A stretch of 64,000 nucleotides of DNA from JAGOBP01 sp964550855 (GTDB lineage: Bacteria > Chloroflexota > Anaerolineae > Fen-1058). Positions 17,793 to 25,820 of this stretch are shown one piece after another (positions within the stretch are counted from its first letter, which is position 1; each line of letters begins with the position of its first letter). A program made the translations under genes and the position numbers. The notes below the pieces were generated by a model, which made no database searches, was not told the origin of the DNA, and saw only the letters and a program-made list of their open reading frames with translations. The DNA lies in NCBI GenBank assembly GCA_964550855.1, contig CAZKBQ010000002.1, positions 116,468-180,467 on the forward strand, written 5' to 3'.

Positions 17793-19379
17793 ATGCACAC
17801 GTTCTCGATTTTCATACGCAAGTCTGTTAACTGGGGCGGCCGGATCAAACGGCTGAACGTGTTGCTGGTCATGGCCGTTGTGTTGGCCACGCTGCCGGCT
17901 TCAGCGGCGAGCGTGCCAAATGCGCGCATTCAATCAGTGTTGGCCCAGTTGGCGTCGCAGCAGCCCGATCGACCGGTAAACGTGATCGTGCAGAAGAGTG
18001 TGAAGGACGATCGGGTGGAACTGGCCGTGGAAGCACTGGGCGGCACCATTACCAAGGACTTGCCCATTATCAACGCCTTCGCGGCGCGGCTGAACGCGGG
18101 CGACGTGGAGCGACTGGCCGTGAGTGGCGGTGTGCGCTGGGTGTCGCTGGATGCGCCGGTCGAGCAGGTCGGTAAGCCCGCGCCTCCGCCGCCGCTGCCT
18201 ACGACCAACACGTACCTGGACACCCTCAACGTGCGTGCCGCGTGGAATCTGGGGTTGAACGGCGATGGTATAACCGTCGCGGTGATCGACAGTGGGATTT
18301 CGCTTGACAAGGACTTCAGCTTAAGCAGCTCGGCCTCGGGCGGAACGCGACTAATCAAGCAATTCTCGCTCAGCCCACTTTCGGCCACGGTGAATGATGT
18401 CTATGGTCATGGCACGCATGTGGCCGGCATTGTCGCCGGGAATGGCAGCGATTCGGCGGGTGAAATTACCGGTATCGCGCCCGTCGCCAAACTGATCAGC
18501 CTGAAGATTTGCGACGAGACGGGCCGGGCCTACGAGTCGGACATGGTGGCTGCCATGCAGTGGATTTACAACAACCGGGTGACTTACAATATCCGGGTGG
18601 TCAACCTGTCCGTCAACTCCACGGTTGCGCAATCGTATCACACCAGCCCGGTAGATGCTGCAGCCGAGATCTTGTGGTTCAATCAGGTGGTGGTGGTGGC
18701 CTCGGCCGGGAACTATTCAATCGGTGTGACACTCAATCCCATTCAGGCCGCGCCGGCCAACGATCCGTTCATCATCACGGTGGGCGCGAGCGATGAACGA
18801 GGCACGGCCAGCTTGATTGACGACGTCACCGCAGCCTACTCGGCTTACGGCACGACCACCGACGGTTTTCTCAAGCCGGACATCATTGCGCCCGGCATGA
18901 ACATCATCAGTGTTCTGTCCAAGAACTCCTCCTGGAGCACGCTGTATCCCGATCGTGTGCTGTTGAATGGCGAGTATTTCCGGCTGAGCGGCACATCGAT
19001 GGCTGCGCCCATGGTCACCGGCGCAGTTGCTCTGCTGCTGCAGGACGAGCCAAACCTCACGCCCGATCAAGTGAAGTACCGACTCAAGGCGGCCAGCAAC
19101 ACCATCGCGGGTGTCAGCACCGATATCGATCCGGCTACCAGGAAGGTTCGAAAGTACCCTTATCTGAACGTTTATACGGCCGCAACCGGCACCACCACCC
19201 AGAGTGCCAACACCGGCGTTGCCGCCAGCCAGTTGTTGTGGACCGGCACCGATCCGGTGGCCTGGGATAGCGTGCAATGGGGCTCTGTTCAGTGGGGCAG
19301 TGTCCAATGGGGCTCCGTCCAATGGGGCAGTGTGCAGTGGGGGAGTGTGCAATGGGGTAGCGATTACTGGGGCCCCTGA
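17793..19379 (+). CDS. secreted S8 protease 3 with SVQWG tail
   Basis: 528 residues. N-terminal SVNWGGRIK, signal peptide, propeptide with VIVQKSVKDDRVEL, a short proline linker (PAPPPPLP) and the catalytic domain: D166 in VAVIDSGIS, H206 in GHGTHVAG, S402 in SGTSMAAPM. Six SVQWG units and SDYWGP end the protein. AAGGAG precedes the ATG. It is 69 bp downstream of protease 2, and a strong terminator follows it at 19417, so proteases 1-3 look like one transcript. This copy carries the most canonical S8 motifs of the three. Confidence 0.94.
   Translation: MHTFSIFIRKSVNWGGRIKRLNVLLVMAVVLATLPASAASVPNARIQSVLAQLASQQPDRPVNVIVQKSVKDDRVELAVEALGGTITKDLPIINAFAARLNAGDVERLAVSGGVRWVSLDAPVEQVGKPAPPPPLPTTNTYLDTLNVRAAWNLGLNGDGITVAVIDSGISLDKDFSLSSSASGGTRLIKQFSLSPLSATVNDVYGHGTHVAGIVAGNGSDSAGEITGIAPVAKLISLKICDETGRAYESDMVAAMQWIYNNRVTYNIRVVNLSVNSTVAQSYHTSPVDAAAEILWFNQVVVVASAGNYSIGVTLNPIQAAPANDPFIITVGASDERGTASLIDDVTAAYSAYGTTTDGFLKPDIIAPGMNIISVLSKNSSWSTLYPDRVLLNGEYFRLSGTSMAAPMVTGAVALLLQDEPNLTPDQVKYRLKAASNTIAGVSTDIDPATRKVRKYPYLNVYTAATGTTTQSANTGVAASQLLWTGTDPVAWDSVQWGSVQWGSVQWGSVQWGSVQWGSVQWGSDYWGP
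19269..19376 (+). repeat. 15-bp coding repeat, SVQWG x6 plus SDYWGP cap
   Basis: Six 15-bp units at 19269-19358 plus the cap. Serine codons vary (AGC, TCT, AGT, TCC), so the array is conserved at protein level beyond simple slippage. Confidence 0.95.
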
Positions 19380-19416
19380 TTGGAGCACGGTCGAGACTGA
19401 AGCCGATCGGGAACCG

Positions 19417-19455
19417 ACGAAGCGAATGAGGCACACACCTCGTTCGCTTCGTTTT
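19417..19455 (+). terminator. intrinsic terminator after the protease trio
   Basis: ACGAAGCGAATGAGG (19417-19431) pairs with CCTCGTTCGCTTCGT (19438-19452) through 15 positions including one U-G, with loop CACACA and a following TTTT. Confidence 0.8.
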
Positions 19456-19457
19456 GC

Positions 19458-19490
19458 GTCCACATTTCCTCCATGCAGCTTCCACAATTC
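19458..19490 (+). promoter_or_regulatory. three 11-bp-phased operator units
   Basis: GTCCAC (19458), CTCCAT (19469) and TTCCAC (19480) are exactly 11 bp apart, the same motif as at 5649 and 12015. TACAAA at 19519-19524 is a candidate -10, with AAAAAGAACGGGA after it much like the sequence after the -10 at 12098. Confidence 0.5.
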
Positions 19491-19553
19491 CTTTAGGGCA
19501 GGCGCGATTAAAGCATGTTACAAAAAGAACGGGACAAATCAATGGAGACGCCC

Positions 19554-22352
19554 ATGTCGCGCAAAGCCATCATCTACATCAGCGGCGTTATCCTTGCCGG
19601 CGGCGTGTTGAGCATCCTGTCGCTGTCGAGTGCCGGGCGGCTGGCCGATCAGGCGGGGCCGTTTCTGGTTCTGGTCACGCTCAACATCGTGGCTCACCTG
19701 TATATCACCGACACCGTCAGCCACGAAGCCTGGGCGGTTAATCTCGTCTTTCTATTTGCCGGTGTGCTCCTGCTGGACTCGTTCGGCTTTGTGCTGCTCG
19801 TCGGCATCCCGCACCTGGCGGAGTGGGCCTACGAACTGTGGATGCGCAAGAGCAATCGGCTGCGCAACTATTACATTCAGCCGTTCAACATTGCCGCGCA
19901 CCTGATCGCGGGCTCGGCGGCGCATCTGGCCTTTACGACGCTCCAGCGCGACCCGGCCGCCCTGATGTCGGTGGACGCCTTCTTGGCCGCCCTGGTCGCC
20001 ATGGTGGTTTACCTGTTTGTCAACCATGGGCTGGTTGGCAGCGTGCTGGTGCTGGCTCGCGGCGTCACGCTGCGGGCCTCCGGCGTGTTTGAGGCTGGCA
20101 ATTTAATCGGCGATCTATTGCAGTTCGGGCTGGGCTATGTAGTGGCCGTCCTTTGGACGCTCAATCCCGTGCTGACCGTGCCGGCGCTGGCCCCGTTGTT
20201 GCTCATGCATCGCGCCATCCAGGTGCCCAAACTGGCCAAGGAAGCGCATACCGATGCCAAGACAGGCCTGTGGAACATGCGCCACTTCAACGAACTGTTT
20301 GCGGCCGAGATCGAGCGGGCTCAACGCTTTGCGCGTCCGTTGGGCGTGGTCATGGCCGATCTCGATCTGCTGCGCAACATCAACAACACTTACGGCCACC
20401 TGGCGGGCGATGCCGTTCTGACCCGCATCGGCCAGATTATCCGCGACAACGTCCGCGAGTATGATATTGCAGCCCGCTTTGGCGGCGAAGAGTTCTCCAT
20501 CGTGCTGCTGGAGGCCGGCGTCGAAGAGGCCCGCACGTTTGCCAATCGTGTTCGACAGGCCATCGAGTCGGCCGACTTTGTCATACCGACCAGCGCTGAG
20601 CCGATTCACGTCACCATGAGCCTGGGCGTGGCATGTTTTCCGGTCGATGCCAGCACTCAAAACGAATTGATCCATCTGGCCGATGTGGCCGTGTATCAGG
20701 CCAAACTGCACGGCCGCAACCGGGTCGTCTGCGCCGCGGATGTGCCCCGCTCGATCACGCTGAATGATACGCAGGCCGACGAAGCGGCCGGGACCGAATG
20801 CCCGGCGGCCGAGACTGCCCGATCGGAACCCGCTGCCCCTGAAAATCTCCAGCCTGCTGCGACAACGCCGCCCTCGCCAGAGCCTGTTGCCATACGCCCG
20901 AGTCGCGCGGCGACGACACAACCTTCTCCATTGTTAGGCTGGTTTATCGCGGGCACCATTGTGGCGGGGCTTGCCATCATGGCGTGGAGCCTGGGGATGC
21001 AGCCCGCGCCCAGCCTCATGCATCTCGCGTTCTTCGCAGCGTTGGCGGTGGTCGGCGAACTGCTGCAAGTCAATGTGTACGATGTCAACACCGTCTCCAT
21101 TTCAGTGACCGTTATCTTTGCGGCGGCGGTACTGCTCGGCCCGGCGGGTGTCATTGTGACGAGCGCTGCCGTGGCTCTGACCCACTATCTCCGTGTGTGG
21201 CCGCGCTTCTACCAATCTGCTTTCAACTGGGCCACGCACGTCATGGCTGGCATGCTGCCGGCCCTGGTGGCCATGATCCTGCACACGCCGTTCGATGTCG
21301 CTCACCTGCCGTCTTTGTTGGCTGTGGCACTGCTGAGCGGGCTGCTGTATTACGCCATCGACACGGGATTCATCGCCGTGGCTATCGGCCTGTTTGAGGG
21401 ACAGCGCGTCTGGACGGTCTGGCGCACCCAGTTCCGATGGCTGATCTATCACTATCTGGTGCTGTGTGTCATGGGCATGTTTCTGGCCGTAGCCTTCAGC
21501 ACGCTGGGCATGTCGGGCGTCATCGTGTTTGCACTGCCGCCCTTCATGATGCATTTTGCCCAGAAGCAGTACGTCGAGCGCACCGAGGAGAGCGCCCGCG
21601 AACTCCACCGCTTGAACCGGGAACTGCTGCACGCCAACCAGGAGATCGTCGCGGCCAGCCAGGCCATTCAAGAGCTCAACGATGAGCTGTTCCTGGTCCT
21701 CGCCAAAATCGTCGATGCGCGCGACCCGTTCGTCTCCGGGCATACCACCAAAGTGGCCGACTATGCCGAGGCCGTAGCGGTCGAACTGGGCCTGGCCCGG
21801 CCACGCATCAAGGCCATCCGGCAGGCTGCGCTGCTGCACGACATCGGCAAAATCGGCATCTCAGAACAGATCCTGCACAAGTCCGACAAACTCAGTCACG
21901 CCGAATATTCGGCCATCAAGAATCACGCCAAGCTGGGCGCCGATCTGCTGGAGACCTGCCAGGGGCTGCGGTATCTGGCGCCGTATGTGCGGCATCATCA
22001 CGAATGGTGGAACGGCAGCGGCTATCCCGATCACCTTAAAGGCGAGTCGATCCCGTTGGAGGCCCGTCTGCTGGCCGTATGCGACGCGGTCGAGGCGATG
22101 GCGTCCGATCGCCCGTACAACCGCGCCATGTCGCTGGACGAAATCCTGGCCGAATTGAGACGCTGCGCGGGTACACAATTCGATCCGCATATTGTCGATG
22201 TGTTTATCCGCCTGGCCGAAAAACGCGGCAGCGGTTTCGTCGTCAATTCCGCGCGCGAAGTAGTGCGCCTGCAAGCCCTGCAGCAGCGCCAGATGCCGGA
22301 GATGGGCGCGATGGGCCGCCCCAGCGCATCGGCCGCCAGCTTAATCAACTGA
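19554..22352 (+). CDS. membrane GGDEF / HD-GYP cyclic-di-GMP protein
   Basis: 932 residues from the ATG at 19554, chosen because GGAG lies upstream; the frame also has ATGs at 19515 and 19542. Order: N-terminal membrane module of several helices (about 1-220), GGDEF diguanylate cyclase domain with GGEEF at 310-314, a Pro/Ala-rich linker, a second multi-helix membrane module (about 460-690), a coiled coil, and an HD-GYP phosphodiesterase domain with H762-D763 and G823-Y824-P825. Both catalytic motifs look competent, so it could make and degrade cyclic-di-GMP. The two membrane modules look alike. No PilZ or EAL domain. Likely controlled by the operator array in front of it. Confidence 0.92.
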   Translation: MSRKAIIYISGVILAGGVLSILSLSSAGRLADQAGPFLVLVTLNIVAHLYITDTVSHEAWAVNLVFLFAGVLLLDSFGFVLLVGIPHLAEWAYELWMRKSNRLRNYYIQPFNIAAHLIAGSAAHLAFTTLQRDPAALMSVDAFLAALVAMVVYLFVNHGLVGSVLVLARGVTLRASGVFEAGNLIGDLLQFGLGYVVAVLWTLNPVLTVPALAPLLLMHRAIQVPKLAKEAHTDAKTGLWNMRHFNELFAAEIERAQRFARPLGVVMADLDLLRNINNTYGHLAGDAVLTRIGQIIRDNVREYDIAARFGGEEFSIVLLEAGVEEARTFANRVRQAIESADFVIPTSAEPIHVTMSLGVACFPVDASTQNELIHLADVAVYQAKLHGRNRVVCAADVPRSITLNDTQADEAAGTECPAAETARSEPAAPENLQPAATTPPSPEPVAIRPSRAATTQPSPLLGWFIAGTIVAGLAIMAWSLGMQPAPSLMHLAFFAALAVVGELLQVNVYDVNTVSISVTVIFAAAVLLGPAGVIVTSAAVALTHYLRVWPRFYQSAFNWATHVMAGMLPALVAMILHTPFDVAHLPSLLAVALLSGLLYYAIDTGFIAVAIGLFEGQRVWTVWRTQFRWLIYHYLVLCVMGMFLAVAFSTLGMSGVIVFALPPFMMHFAQKQYVERTEESARELHRLNRELLHANQEIVAASQAIQELNDELFLVLAKIVDARDPFVSGHTTKVADYAEAVAVELGLARPRIKAIRQAALLHDIGKIGISEQILHKSDKLSHAEYSAIKNHAKLGADLLETCQGLRYLAPYVRHHHEWWNGSGYPDHLKGESIPLEARLLAVCDAVEAMASDRPYNRAMSLDEILAELRRCAGTQFDPHIVDVFIRLAEKRGSGFVVNSAREVVRLQALQQRQMPEMGAMGRPSASAASLIN

Positions 22353-22374
22353 TCCGGCCCAATTGGAGAGACCC

Positions 22375-23727
22375 TTGAAAAACCCGCGACCCTTCACTTC
22401 GACTGCCCGCACAATTGCCGTGCTCAGTGAACCGGCCATTGCCCAGCTCCTCAGCGGCCAGCCATCTGATCCCGCTTCGGCGGCCGATCAGGCGCCGCAG
22501 GCGGCAGCCAGCCTGATGGATGCCGAAAGCTGGGAGAAGATCGAGTCGCGCTGGCTGAGCCAGGCTGGCACAAGGCTGGCCGCGGGCGATACTCTGGAAG
22601 AGCTGTTTGCCGTGGTCGAGCACGCCAAGCGCGAATGGGAATCGGCTATCGACGCCCTGCCTGATCTTGTATGTTTGGTCGATCATGCCGGCGCCATCCT
22701 GCGCGTCAATCGCATCGTGGAAGAGTGGCTGCTGGGCCGGGTTGACATGGTGCGAGGTCTGCCGCTTCACCGGCTGCTGCACCCCGTCTGCACTGCGCCC
22801 GATTGTTATCTGGCCGAAGTCTGTCGCGTCGTCGTCGAACAGGTGGTGCGCGGTGAGCCGCTCGATCGGGAGGTGTATGATCCCGTCGTTCAGCACCACC
22901 TTCGCATTCACGCCCGCCCGGTGCTCGATCGGAGCCAGTCGGCCACCTACACGGCCGTCGTCACGGTGAGCGACATTACCGAGCGACGGCGCGTGGAACT
23001 GGAGCGCGAACGCCTCATCGCCGATCTGGATGCATATGCGCATACCGTTGCCCACGACCTGAAGAATCCGGTCGGCGTAATCATGGGGTATGCTGAATTC
23101 CTGGATCGCGATCTGGGCAGCCTGCCGCCCGACGAAATCCATGACTACATTCAGATCATCGGGCGCGTGAGCCGCAAACTCAACGACATCATCGACGACT
23201 TGCTGCTGTTTGCGGAAATACAAGATACCCAGGTGCAGCTGCGCCCGCTGGATATGAGCTCCGTGGTGGCGGGGGCGCTGGAGCGCTTGCGGACACTCAT
23301 CGACCAGCACGCGGCCTGTCTCACTGCGCCGGCAGTCTGGCCGGCCGCGCTGGGTCACCACCAGTGGGTGGAAGAAGTGTGGATGAACTATGTGAGCAAC
23401 GCCGTCAAATACAGCGGCCCCGCGCCTCAGATCGAATTGGGCTTTGACACACCGATCAACGGCCAGCTGCGTTTCTGGGTGAGAGACCACGGTGACGGCA
23501 TTCCGCCCGAGCAGCAGGCACGCCTGTTTTCCCGCTTCGGTCGAACGCGTTCTCAATCGGCGAAAGGCCACGGGCTGGGACTGTCCATTGTCCAGCGCAT
23601 TATCGAGAAGCTGGGCGGCCAGGTCGGTGTTGACAGTTGTGAAAGCGCTGGCAGCCTCTTCTACTTTACGCTGCCGGCTGCTGACGCCCCCGTATCGTCA
23701 GCATCCCCTGCACCTTGCGTGGCCTGA
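22375..23727 (+). CDS. PAS histidine kinase with Cys-pair PAS domain
   Basis: About 450 residues. The most likely start is TTG at 22375 because GGAGAG (22365-22370) sits four bases before it; a TTG at 22363 lacks a site. A PAS domain (about 85-205) carries HPVCTAPDC, matching HPGCLGLYC in the kinase at 12127. Then HisKA with H227 in AHDLKNPVG and a HATPase domain with DHGDGI and GHGLGL. No receiver or membrane segment. The gene follows the cyclic-di-GMP protein by 22 bases, so the two are probably cotranscribed and may sense together. Confidence 0.88.
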   Translation: MKNPRPFTSTARTIAVLSEPAIAQLLSGQPSDPASAADQAPQAAASLMDAESWEKIESRWLSQAGTRLAAGDTLEELFAVVEHAKREWESAIDALPDLVCLVDHAGAILRVNRIVEEWLLGRVDMVRGLPLHRLLHPVCTAPDCYLAEVCRVVVEQVVRGEPLDREVYDPVVQHHLRIHARPVLDRSQSATYTAVVTVSDITERRRVELERERLIADLDAYAHTVAHDLKNPVGVIMGYAEFLDRDLGSLPPDEIHDYIQIIGRVSRKLNDIIDDLLLFAEIQDTQVQLRPLDMSSVVAGALERLRTLIDQHAACLTAPAVWPAALGHHQWVEEVWMNYVSNAVKYSGPAPQIELGFDTPINGQLRFWVRDHGDGIPPEQQARLFSRFGRTRSQSAKGHGLGLSIVQRIIEKLGGQVGVDSCESAGSLFYFTLPAADAPVSSASPAPCVA

Positions 23728-23908
23728 AAGCGCGCGCCTTCGCCCCACCGCCTCGATGTCGTTCTGGCGCGCGAATATCGTCCGGCCGCGCGCATGCCGG
23801 ATTCTTCGCGGCCCGATCGAGCCGGCATGGCGACAGCGGCCCAACCATTCACCTGTGGGTGGTCGCCCCCAGCGATGCGGCCGCGGCATGCGATCAACCC
23901 GCTGCATC

Positions 23909-23937
23909 GTGGCAATTGCGTAAAACTCTGCTACAAT
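23909..23937 (+). promoter_or_regulatory. candidate promoter of the HdrC-like/CooC operon
   Basis: GTGGCA (23909-23914), 17-base spacer, TACAAT (23932-23937). The gap 23728-23973 otherwise shows nothing recognisable. Confidence 0.4.
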
Positions 23938-23973
23938 TAATCCAATAATGTAGTTGCGCCCGGTCGAATCGAC

Positions 23974-24279
23974 GTGATCCACTCCATGCTCCCCGCCAAT
24001 TTGTCGCTGCGGCTGATTGTGTTGGCCGCCACCGGTCAGGATGTCCGCCAATGTACCCATTGCGGTTTGTGTTCAGCCGCCATCGGTGACGAAGCTGCCG
24101 GCGGGTTGGAACAGTTGGTACAGTGGATCATCGCGAACGATCCGCGCGCGTTGACGGCGCTGCCGACCCTCTCCGAACCCGCGCTGCGTGAGGCGCAGCG
24201 CGTCTGCGCCAATCAACTGGATTTTTGCCGCGCCATTGCCGCACTGCGCGCCGAAGCCCGCCGCCGCAGTCAGGTCTAA
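23974..24279 (+). CDS. small HdrC-like iron-sulfur protein, copy 1
   Basis: 101 residues from a GTG at 23974; an ATG at 23986 is an equally plausible start. The core LAATGQDVRQCTHCGLCS resembles the first cluster region of heterodisulfide reductase subunit C, but only CxxCxxC is present and the CP motif and second cluster are missing. One more Cys follows (RVCANQLDF), so four cysteines could hold one [4Fe-4S] cluster. Paralogue at 24700 (LAATGYDVRRCGRCSFC). Lies two genes upstream of a CooC-like ATPase. Function unknown; electron carrier or cluster donor is a guess from motif and context. Confidence 0.72.
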   Translation: MIHSMLPANLSLRLIVLAATGQDVRQCTHCGLCSAAIGDEAAGGLEQLVQWIIANDPRALTALPTLSEPALREAQRVCANQLDFCRAIAALRAEARRRSQV

Positions 24280-24297
24280 ACGTGAACAGGAGCCGCC

Positions 24298-24618
24298 ATG
24301 TCCGCGATCGATTCGCAAATTCATTCCCTGCTTGAAATGGTGAACTATCAAGACGGCGCGGTGGTCAGCCGCACGCTCATCAACCAGAAGGCGGGTACGG
24401 TGACGCTGTTTGCTTTTGACACCGGGCAGGAATTGAGCGAGCACACCGCGCCTTATGACGCGCTGGTGCAGGTCCTGGACGGTGGGGCGCGCATCACCAT
24501 TGCCGGGCAGCCGTTCGATCTGAAAACGGGTGACGTCATCGTGATGCCGGCCAATCAGCCGCACGCCGTGAGCGCGCCGACCAGATTCAAGATGCTGCTG
24601 ACGATGATTCGATCATAA
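24298..24618 (+). CDS. small cupin-domain protein
   Basis: 106 residues, a single conserved beta-barrel cupin. Glutamate and histidine in ELSEHTAPYDAL and the second motif LKTGDVIVMPANQPHAV supply likely metal ligands. GAACAGGAG precedes the ATG. It is placed between the two HdrC-like paralogues in a compact operon. Such small cupins usually bind a divalent metal; the role here is unknown, though metal handling would suit the CooC neighbours. The stop codon sits at the edge of a heptad repeat. Confidence 0.85.
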   Translation: MSAIDSQIHSLLEMVNYQDGAVVSRTLINQKAGTVTLFAFDTGQELSEHTAPYDALVQVLDGGARITIAGQPFDLKTGDVIVMPANQPHAVSAPTRFKMLLTMIRS

Positions 24619-24645
24619 CGAATAACGACTAATGAGTAATGCTTA
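24618..24645 (+). repeat. type B heptad array, four units
   Basis: ACGAATA, ACGACTA, ATGAGTA, ATGCTTA: four 7-bp units, 28 bp, directly after the cupin stop. Confidence 0.7.
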
Positions 24646-24699
24646 ACACGCGCCCTGCCGGCCCCTTGCGCCAGCGGCAAGTAGTGAGTGATCAGGCTT

Positions 24700-25023
24700 A
24701 TGGGAGAAACAATACCGTTGCAGCGTCGGCCGCCCGATCCCGGCACACTGCGCGCGATCGTGCTGGCGGCCACCGGTTACGACGTGCGGCGCTGCGGGCG
24801 CTGTTCTTTTTGCATTCGGCACGCGCGTCCCGATGAAGAAGACTTGAGCCTCGAAATGATTATGCAGATGATTCTGCAGAACGACGATGAAGTGCTGACC
24901 AGCCGGACACTGTGGTCGGATAGTGTGCTGCAGCGCGCGCGCAGCATGTGCATCAGCACCATGGACATGCCGGCGATTCTGCTGGCCCTGCGCGAAGAGG
25001 CTCGCAAACGAGGACTGGCCTGA
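24700..25023 (+). CDS. small HdrC-like iron-sulfur protein, copy 2
   Basis: 107 residues from the ATG at 24700 (a GTG at 24688 is possible). Core LAATGYDVRRCGRCSFC aligns with copy 1; a later Cys (SMCISTMDM) also aligns. As in copy 1, a single CxxCxxC replaces the two full HdrC clusters. The stop at 25021-25023 is one base from the ATG of the CooC-like gene, so the two are tightly coupled and may act on the same target. Confidence 0.72.
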   Translation: MGETIPLQRRPPDPGTLRAIVLAATGYDVRRCGRCSFCIRHARPDEEDLSLEMIMQMILQNDDEVLTSRTLWSDSVLQRARSMCISTMDMPAILLALREEARKRGLA

Positions 25024-25024
25024 C

Positions 25025-25813
25025 ATGAAACTGGCGATTAGTGGTAAAGGCGGTGTGGGCAAGACGACGCTGGCGGCGCTGCTGGCGCAGGCTTATGCCG
25101 ATGCGGGCCGCCACGTGCTGGCCGCCGATGCTGATCCTTCACCGTGCCTGGCCGGGGCGCTGGGCTTCCCGGCGGACCTGCGGGCCCAGCTGCATCCGAT
25201 CGCGGAAATGGACGATCTGATCGAGGAGCGCACCGGCGCCAAACCCGGCACGCGCGGCGGCTTCTTCACGATCAATCCGCGCGTCGACGACATCCCCGAT
25301 CGGTTTGCGGTGGCCCATCGTGGCGTGCGGCTGCTGGAAATGGGCGCGGTCGATCTGGGCGGTTCCGGCTGCATCTGCCCGGAAAGCGCGATGCTCAAGA
25401 CGCTGTTTACCCACCTGATGTTTCGAAACGAAGACGTGTTGATCATGGATATGTACGCGGGCGTGGAGCATCTGGGCCGCGCCACCGTCGATTTTGTCGA
25501 TGCCATGATCGTGGTGGTGGAGCCGACGCGCCGCAGCCTGGGCACGGCCGCGCAGATCAAGCAGCTGGCCAACGACATCGGCCTGACCCGATTGTGGCTC
25601 GTCGGCAACAAGGTCCGCAATGACGACGAGGCTGCGTTCCTGCGGGCCGAAACGCCCGGTTTGCCGGTGCTGGGTCTCCTCAACGCGGATCTGCTGGTGC
25701 AGGAAGCTGATCGGCTGGGCGTGGCGGTGTACGATTATGTGCCCGCCCTGCGCGAGGCCGCGCAGCAGATGGCGCGCGCCCTGGATGATTCACTGCTGGC
25801 GCGCCACAACTGA
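25025..25813 (+). CDS. cooC: CooC-like ATPase, nickel insertion for CO dehydrogenase (copy 1)
   Basis: 262 residues starting at the ATG at 25025. MinD/ParA-type P-loop ATPase with the deviant Walker A GKGGVGKTT at 6-14, ADADPS as the switch segment, and C116-I-C118 in GCICPES, the CxC motif by which CooC dimers bind metal. Known CooC proteins use ATP to deliver nickel to the C-cluster of anaerobic CO dehydrogenase. No CO dehydrogenase gene is in the window, so the target is inferred. A second, divergent CooC-like protein lies at 27683. Confidence 0.87.
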   Translation: MKLAISGKGGVGKTTLAALLAQAYADAGRHVLAADADPSPCLAGALGFPADLRAQLHPIAEMDDLIEERTGAKPGTRGGFFTINPRVDDIPDRFAVAHRGVRLLEMGAVDLGGSGCICPESAMLKTLFTHLMFRNEDVLIMDMYAGVEHLGRATVDFVDAMIVVVEPTRRSLGTAAQIKQLANDIGLTRLWLVGNKVRNDDEAAFLRAETPGLPVLGLLNADLLVQEADRLGVAVYDYVPALREAAQQMARALDDSLLARHN

Positions 25814-25820
25814 CGACCCC

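Noticed and set aside
15377..19376. CRISPR-like short repeats at the protease gene ends
   Set aside because: The 15-bp units are contiguous, without spacers, in frame, and encode SVQWG.
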